64,000 nt of DNA from Geminicoccaceae bacterium (GTDB lineage: Bacteria; Pseudomonadota; Alphaproteobacteria; Geminicoccales; Geminicoccaceae). Position numbers and translations under genes: made by a program. The notes under the pieces are model-generated. The model worked only from the letters and a program-made list of their open reading frames with translations. It was not told where the DNA came from and ran no database searches. Positions 60,313 to 64,000 of this stretch are shown here, piece by piece. Positions within the stretch are counted from its first letter, which is position 1. Each line of letters starts with the position of its first letter. The stretch spans positions 162,829-226,828 of the forward strand of contig JANQNY010000006.1 of assembly GCA_028279345.1 (NCBI GenBank), given 5' to 3'.

Positions 60313-62202
60313 CTACCCATAACCCAAGGGCTTCAGCGCGTCGCCGATCTCGTCGAGGATCGCCGGGTCGTCGATGGTGGCCGGCATCTTGTACTCCTCA
60401 TGGTCGGCGATCTTCTTCATCGTGCCGCGGAGGATCTTGCCCGAGCGCGTCTTGGGCAGCCGGTTCACCACGGCAACGTGGCGAAACGCGGCTACCGGGC
60501 CGATCTCGTCCCGCACCTTCTGCACGAGCTCCTTTCTGATCTCCTCCTCGTCGGTCTGGACGCCGGCCTTGAGGACCACCAGACCCAGCGGCAGCTCGCC
60601 CTTGAGCGCGTCATGCACGCCGATGACGGCGCACTCGGCGACCGCAGGATGGCTCGCCAGCACTTCCTCCATCCCCCCCGTCGACAGGCGGTGCCCGGCG
60701 ACGTTGATGATGTCGTCGATGCGGCTCATGATGTAGACGTATCCGTCATCGTCCTTGTAGCCGGCATCGCCCGTCAGATAGTAGCCGGGGAAGCGCTTCA
60801 AGTACGACTGCTCATAGCGCTCGTCGTCCTGCCAGAGCGTCGGCAGGCACGAGGGTGGCAAGGGCAGCTTGATGCAGATGGCGCCGATCTGGCCGGCGGG
60901 GACGGGCTCGCCCTCGTCGTCCAGGATGCGGATGTCGTAGCCGGGCGCTGCCTTGGTGGGCGAGCCAGGCTTCACCGGCAGCAGCTCCACGCCAACGCAG
61001 TTGGCGGCGATCGACCAGCCGGTCTCTGTCTGCCACCAGTGATCGATCACCGGCACGCCGAGCTGCGTCTCCGCCCATTTCAGCGTGTCGGGATCACAGC
61101 GCTCGCCGGCGAGAAACAACGCCCGGAAGTGGCTGAGGTCGTAGTTCTTGATGTAGGTCCCGTCGGGATCCTCTTTGCGGATCGCCCGGAACGCGGTGGG
61201 CGCGGTGAACATCGTCACGACCTTATGCTGGCTGATGACCCGCCAGAAGGCACCAGGATCGGGCGTGCCGACGGGCTTGCCCTCGAACATGATCGTGGTG
61301 TTGCCGTTGAGGAGCGGCGCATAGACGATGTAGCTGTGGCCCACGACCCAGCCGACATCAGATGCCGCCCAATAGGGTTCGCCGGGTTCTACGTTGTAGA
61401 TGTTCTTCATGCTCCAGAGGAGTGCCGTGGCGTGCCCGCCATTGTCGCGGACGACGCCCTTGGGCTGGCCCGTAGTGCCCGACGTGTAGAGGATATAGAG
61501 TGGATCGGTCGCCTCGACCGGCACGCACGCGACCGGGCGGCTCTTCGCCATGGCGTCGTCCCAGTCGATGTCGCGGCCCGGCGTGAGTTCGGCCGGCCCT
61601 TGCGGTCGCTGCAGGAGGACGCAGCTCTCCACCTTGTGGTGTGCTTGAGCGATCGCCTGGTCCAGGAGCGGCTTGTAGGGAATGACCCGCTGACCTTCGA
61701 TGCCGCAGCTCGCCGAGACGATCACCACCGGCTTCGCGTCGTCGATGCGGGTCGCCAGCTCGTTCGGCGCGAAGCCACCGAACACCACCGAGTGGATCGC
61801 CCCGATGCGCGCGCAGGCGAGCATGGCGATCGGCGCCTCGGGCACCATCGGCATGTAGATGATGACGCGGTCGCCGCGCTTGACGCCGGAATCCGTCAAA
61901 ACGCCCGCAAACCGCGCCACCTGGTCGAGAAGCTCAGCGTAGGTGATCGCGCGGACCGTGTTCGTGACCGGGCTGTCGTAGATGATCGCCGGCTGTTCGG
62001 CGCGACCGCCCGCGACGTGGCGGTCGACGGCGTTGTAGCAGGTGTTGATCTGCCCGCCGGCGAACCAGCGGTAGAATGGGGCGCGCGAGCCATCCAGAAC
62101 GCGGTCCCACCTTCGGTCCCAATGCAATCCCTCGGCTGCCTCCCCCCAGAAGCCCTCGGGGTCGCTCAGCGAGCGCTCCAGCAGGCGATCCTGCAAGCTC
62201 AT
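60313..62202 (-). CDS. prpE: Propionate--CoA ligase / acetyl-CoA synthetase-like enzyme
   Basis: The 629-residue AMP-forming ligase activates propionate (or acetate) in two steps through the acyl-AMP. The P-loop is 'LYILYTSGTTGQPKGVVRDN', with 'YWAASDVGWVVGHSYIVYAP', 'DHWWQTETGWSI' and 'YYLTGDAGYKDDDGYVYIMS'. The catalytic Lys is in 'LPKTRSGKILRGTMKKI', and the end 'EEYKMPATIDDPAILDEI' is the PrpE signature. ATG at 62202 follows GGGAGG 10 nt upstream. It links with meaB to propionate use; no methylcitrate genes are here. Confidence 0.9.
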   Translation of the reverse strand: MSLQDRLLERSLSDPEGFWGEAAEGLHWDRRWDRVLDGSRAPFYRWFAGGQINTCYNAVDRHVAGGRAEQPAIIYDSPVTNTVRAITYAELLDQVARFAGVLTDSGVKRGDRVIIYMPMVPEAPIAMLACARIGAIHSVVFGGFAPNELATRIDDAKPVVIVSASCGIEGQRVIPYKPLLDQAIAQAHHKVESCVLLQRPQGPAELTPGRDIDWDDAMAKSRPVACVPVEATDPLYILYTSGTTGQPKGVVRDNGGHATALLWSMKNIYNVEPGEPYWAASDVGWVVGHSYIVYAPLLNGNTTIMFEGKPVGTPDPGAFWRVISQHKVVTMFTAPTAFRAIRKEDPDGTYIKNYDLSHFRALFLAGERCDPDTLKWAETQLGVPVIDHWWQTETGWSIAANCVGVELLPVKPGSPTKAAPGYDIRILDDEGEPVPAGQIGAICIKLPLPPSCLPTLWQDDERYEQSYLKRFPGYYLTGDAGYKDDDGYVYIMSRIDDIINVAGHRLSTGGMEEVLASHPAVAECAVIGVHDALKGELPLGLVVLKAGVQTDEEEIRKELVQKVRDEIGPVAAFRHVAVVNRLPKTRSGKILRGTMKKIADHEEYKMPATIDDPAILDEIGDALKPLGYG

Positions 62203-62341
62203 TGTGTCAGCCTCCCGACATATTCCTGAATCTAGTGGATGCACATGGCCGGGCGACGCTCCAGAAGGACTTAGATCGACCCGTCCGTTGACTTCGGGCG
62301 TGCCGGTGGTCACATGCGCGGTCACTCTGGAGGAGCACACC

Positions 62342-63991
62342 ATGCATGTGCGTCGCACTGCCGCTTTTCCCGAAGATTCCATCTACGAACGGGACCTGGC
62401 GCGGACGAAGGCGAACTTCCGCCCGTTGACCCCCCTCACCCTGCTCGATCGCGCCGCCGACACCTACCCAGAGCGTACCGCCGTGCGCCATGGCGACCAG
62501 GCATGGACCTACCGGACGTTCCGTGAGCGCTGCCAACGGCTCGCCGCCGGCCTCGCCCACCAGGGCGTCACGCCCGGCGACACGGTCGCGGTGCTGGCGC
62601 CGAACATTCCGCCACTCCTGGAGGCGCACTACGGCGTGCCGCTCGCCGGTGCCGTGCTCAACGCGCTCAACACCAGGCTCGACGCCCGGACGATCGCCTA
62701 CATCCTCCAGCACGGCGAGGCGAAACTGTTCATCGCCGATACCGAGTTCGCACCCGTCGTCCGCGACGTGCTGGCCCTCATGGAGCGCCCGATTCCGGTG
62801 ATCGACATCGTCGACGACCCCAACGTGGGCGAGCGCTCTGGCAGACTGACCTATGATGAGCTGCTGGCGGGTGGCGACGCCGACTTCGTGCCGTACGAGC
62901 CCGCCGACGATTGGCAGGCGATCGCCCTCAACTACACGTCCGGCACCACCGGCAACCCGAAGGGCGTCGTCTACCACCACCGGGGTGCGTATCTGAACGC
63001 CATCGGCAATGCGCTCGTCTGGGACCTGCCCGATGCGCCGGTCTATCTCTGGACCCTGCCGATGTTCCACTGCAACGGCTGGTGCTTCCCGTGGACCGTC
63101 TGCCTCAAGGGCGGCACGCACGTCTGCCTCAGGAAGCTCACGGAGGAAACGGTCCTCGGCACGATCGCTGCGGCCGGCGTGACCCATCTGTGCGGTGCGC
63201 CCATCGTCATGAGCCTGATCGCCAACGCGGCCGACGCACTGCATGCCGGCATCGGCCACAAGGTGCGGATGATGACCGCGGGCGCAGCGCCGCCGGCCGC
63301 GGTCCTCGAAGCGATGGCAAGTCGGGGGTTCGAGGTGACCCACGTCTATGGGCTCACCGAAGTCTACGGCCCGGCGACCGTTTGCGCCTTGCAGCACGAG
63401 TGGGTGGAGCTGACCCCGACGGAGCATGCCCGCCTGCTCGCCCGCCAAGGGGTGCCCTACCCGGTTCTCGACGGCCTGGAGGTGGCGGACCCCGCTACCC
63501 TCGACCCGCTGCCCCATGACGGCGAGCAGATCGGCGAAATCCTCATGCGGGGGCACATCGTCGCCAAGGGCTATCTCAAGGACCCAGAGGCTACTGGCAA
63601 AGCCTTCGCCGGCGGCTGGTTCCACACGGGCGATCTCGCGGTGACGCACGAAGACGGCTATGTCGAAATCAAGGATCGCGCGAAGGACATCATCATCTCG
63701 GGCGGCGAGAATATCTCGTCGATCGAGGTGGAAGGCGCCCTCTTCCGGCACCCCGCCGTCCTCGAGGCTGCCGTCGTGGCCCGCCCCGACGAGCGCTGGG
63801 GCGAACATCCCTGCGCCTTCGTGACCCTGAGGCCGGGGCACTATGCAACGGCCGAGGAACTCATCGAGCACTGCCGCGCGGTGTTGGCGCACTACAAGGC
63901 GCCGCGGACCGTCCTCTTCGAGGAGCTGCCGAAGACGTCGACGGGCAAGGTGCAGAAGGCGGTCCTGCGCGAGCGGGCGTCGTCCTTGTAG
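62342..63991 (+). CDS. Acyl-CoA synthetase (long/medium-chain AMP-binding ligase)
   Basis: The 549-residue AMP-forming ligase has the P-loop 'ALNYTSGTTGNPKGVVYHHR', 'LPMFHCNGWCFPWTVCLKGG', 'VTHVYGLTEVYGPATVCALQ', 'WFHTGDLAVTHEDGYVEIKD' and the catalytic Lys in 'LPKTSTGKVQKAVLRERASS'. The HxNGWCFxW stretch is typical of the medium-/long-chain and 3-methylmercaptopropionyl-CoA (DmdB-like) ligases. The substrate is therefore open between fatty acids and MMPA. ATG at 62342 with GGAGGAG about 7 nt upstream. Divergent from prpE across 139 bp; the gene ends at 63991 just before the window edge. Confidence 0.9.
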   Translation: MHVRRTAAFPEDSIYERDLARTKANFRPLTPLTLLDRAADTYPERTAVRHGDQAWTYRTFRERCQRLAAGLAHQGVTPGDTVAVLAPNIPPLLEAHYGVPLAGAVLNALNTRLDARTIAYILQHGEAKLFIADTEFAPVVRDVLALMERPIPVIDIVDDPNVGERSGRLTYDELLAGGDADFVPYEPADDWQAIALNYTSGTTGNPKGVVYHHRGAYLNAIGNALVWDLPDAPVYLWTLPMFHCNGWCFPWTVCLKGGTHVCLRKLTEETVLGTIAAAGVTHLCGAPIVMSLIANAADALHAGIGHKVRMMTAGAAPPAAVLEAMASRGFEVTHVYGLTEVYGPATVCALQHEWVELTPTEHARLLARQGVPYPVLDGLEVADPATLDPLPHDGEQIGEILMRGHIVAKGYLKDPEATGKAFAGGWFHTGDLAVTHEDGYVEIKDRAKDIIISGGENISSIEVEGALFRHPAVLEAAVVARPDERWGEHPCAFVTLRPGHYATAEELIEHCRAVLAHYKAPRTVLFEELPKTSTGKVQKAVLRERASSL

Positions 63992-64000
63992 AGTTCTTTG

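Noticed and set aside
60229..63892. Very long open frames antisense to prpE and the acyl-CoA synthetase
   Set aside because: They mirror conserved genes in high-GC DNA, have His/Arg/Asp-rich low-complexity translations and no family motifs.

Overview
The window looks like chromosomal core sequence from a high-GC alphaproteobacterium, probably Rhodospirillales/Geminicoccales-like. That is an inference from gene order and family resemblance: ubiG divergent from lysC-ptsP, rodZ-ispG, glyQ-glyS-ppdK, and S49 peptidase-TrmN6-DUF2007 divergent from a polyprenyl synthase are arrangements I associate with that class. Genes are densely packed, with many 4-bp ATGA/GTGA overlaps and frequent GTG/TTG starts. 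Long antisense open frames are a by-product of the high GC and are omitted. I see no prophage cluster, IS element, CRISPR array, rRNA or replication origin. There is one tRNA gene, tRNA-Pro(CGG).

Layout. 0-11 kb: DUF924 (cut by the window edge), a BASS-type transporter, purB, a SPOR-tailed D,D-carboxypeptidase, a minus-strand pyk-SDR-RraA-like group, and a Dpp/Opp-type ABC importer without ATPase genes. 11-21 kb: a degenerate BY-kinase-like P-loop protein, comF, grx, DUF1178, ubiG, the overlapping chain lysC-nitronate monooxygenase-ptsP, then rodZ and ispG. 21-29 kb: MaoC-like hydratase, glutathione reductase, alpha/beta hydrolase-DUF808, a CBS-BON protein, a structured 260-nt leader before a YbaK-like gene, and a lone contractile-tail gene. 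29-42 kb: HAD dehalogenase, GT4, ygfZ, the operon glyQ-glyS-ppdK-meaB, DUF4399, a membrane zinc-ribbon microprotein, S49 peptidase/TrmN6/DUF2007, polyprenyl synthase and tRNA-Pro. 42-53 kb: a small 5'-nucleotidase, a possible microprotein, an HExxH metallopeptidase, an ABC exporter, an M20 peptidase, a cupin, a DMT transporter, and a complete ugpBAEC importer. 53-64 kb: SDR-uvrB-GNAT, DUF2721, another SDR, an MBL hydrolase, a methyltransferase, an EF-hand lipoprotein, and two divergent acyl-CoA synthetases.

Most of this is housekeeping: purine, lysine/threonine-family, isoprenoid and ubiquinone synthesis, PEP/pyruvate interconversion by Pyk, PPDK and PtsP, glycyl-tRNA charging and excision repair. 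The standout is the gene at 26964-28946. Its first ~500 residues read as a contractile-tail sheath protein. After a Pro/Asp-rich linker, the last ~140 residues read as a T4 gp19-type tail-tube protein. Sheath and tube are normally separate proteins that slide past each other, so a covalent sheath-tube fusion with no baseplate, spike or ATPase gene nearby is a candidate for an undescribed tubular assembly. Secondary items are the two mutually exclusive hairpin sets ahead of the YbaK-like gene, the Walker-A-less BY-kinase relative, the EF-hand lipoprotein, and the metallopeptidase/nucleotidase pair beside tRNA-Pro.
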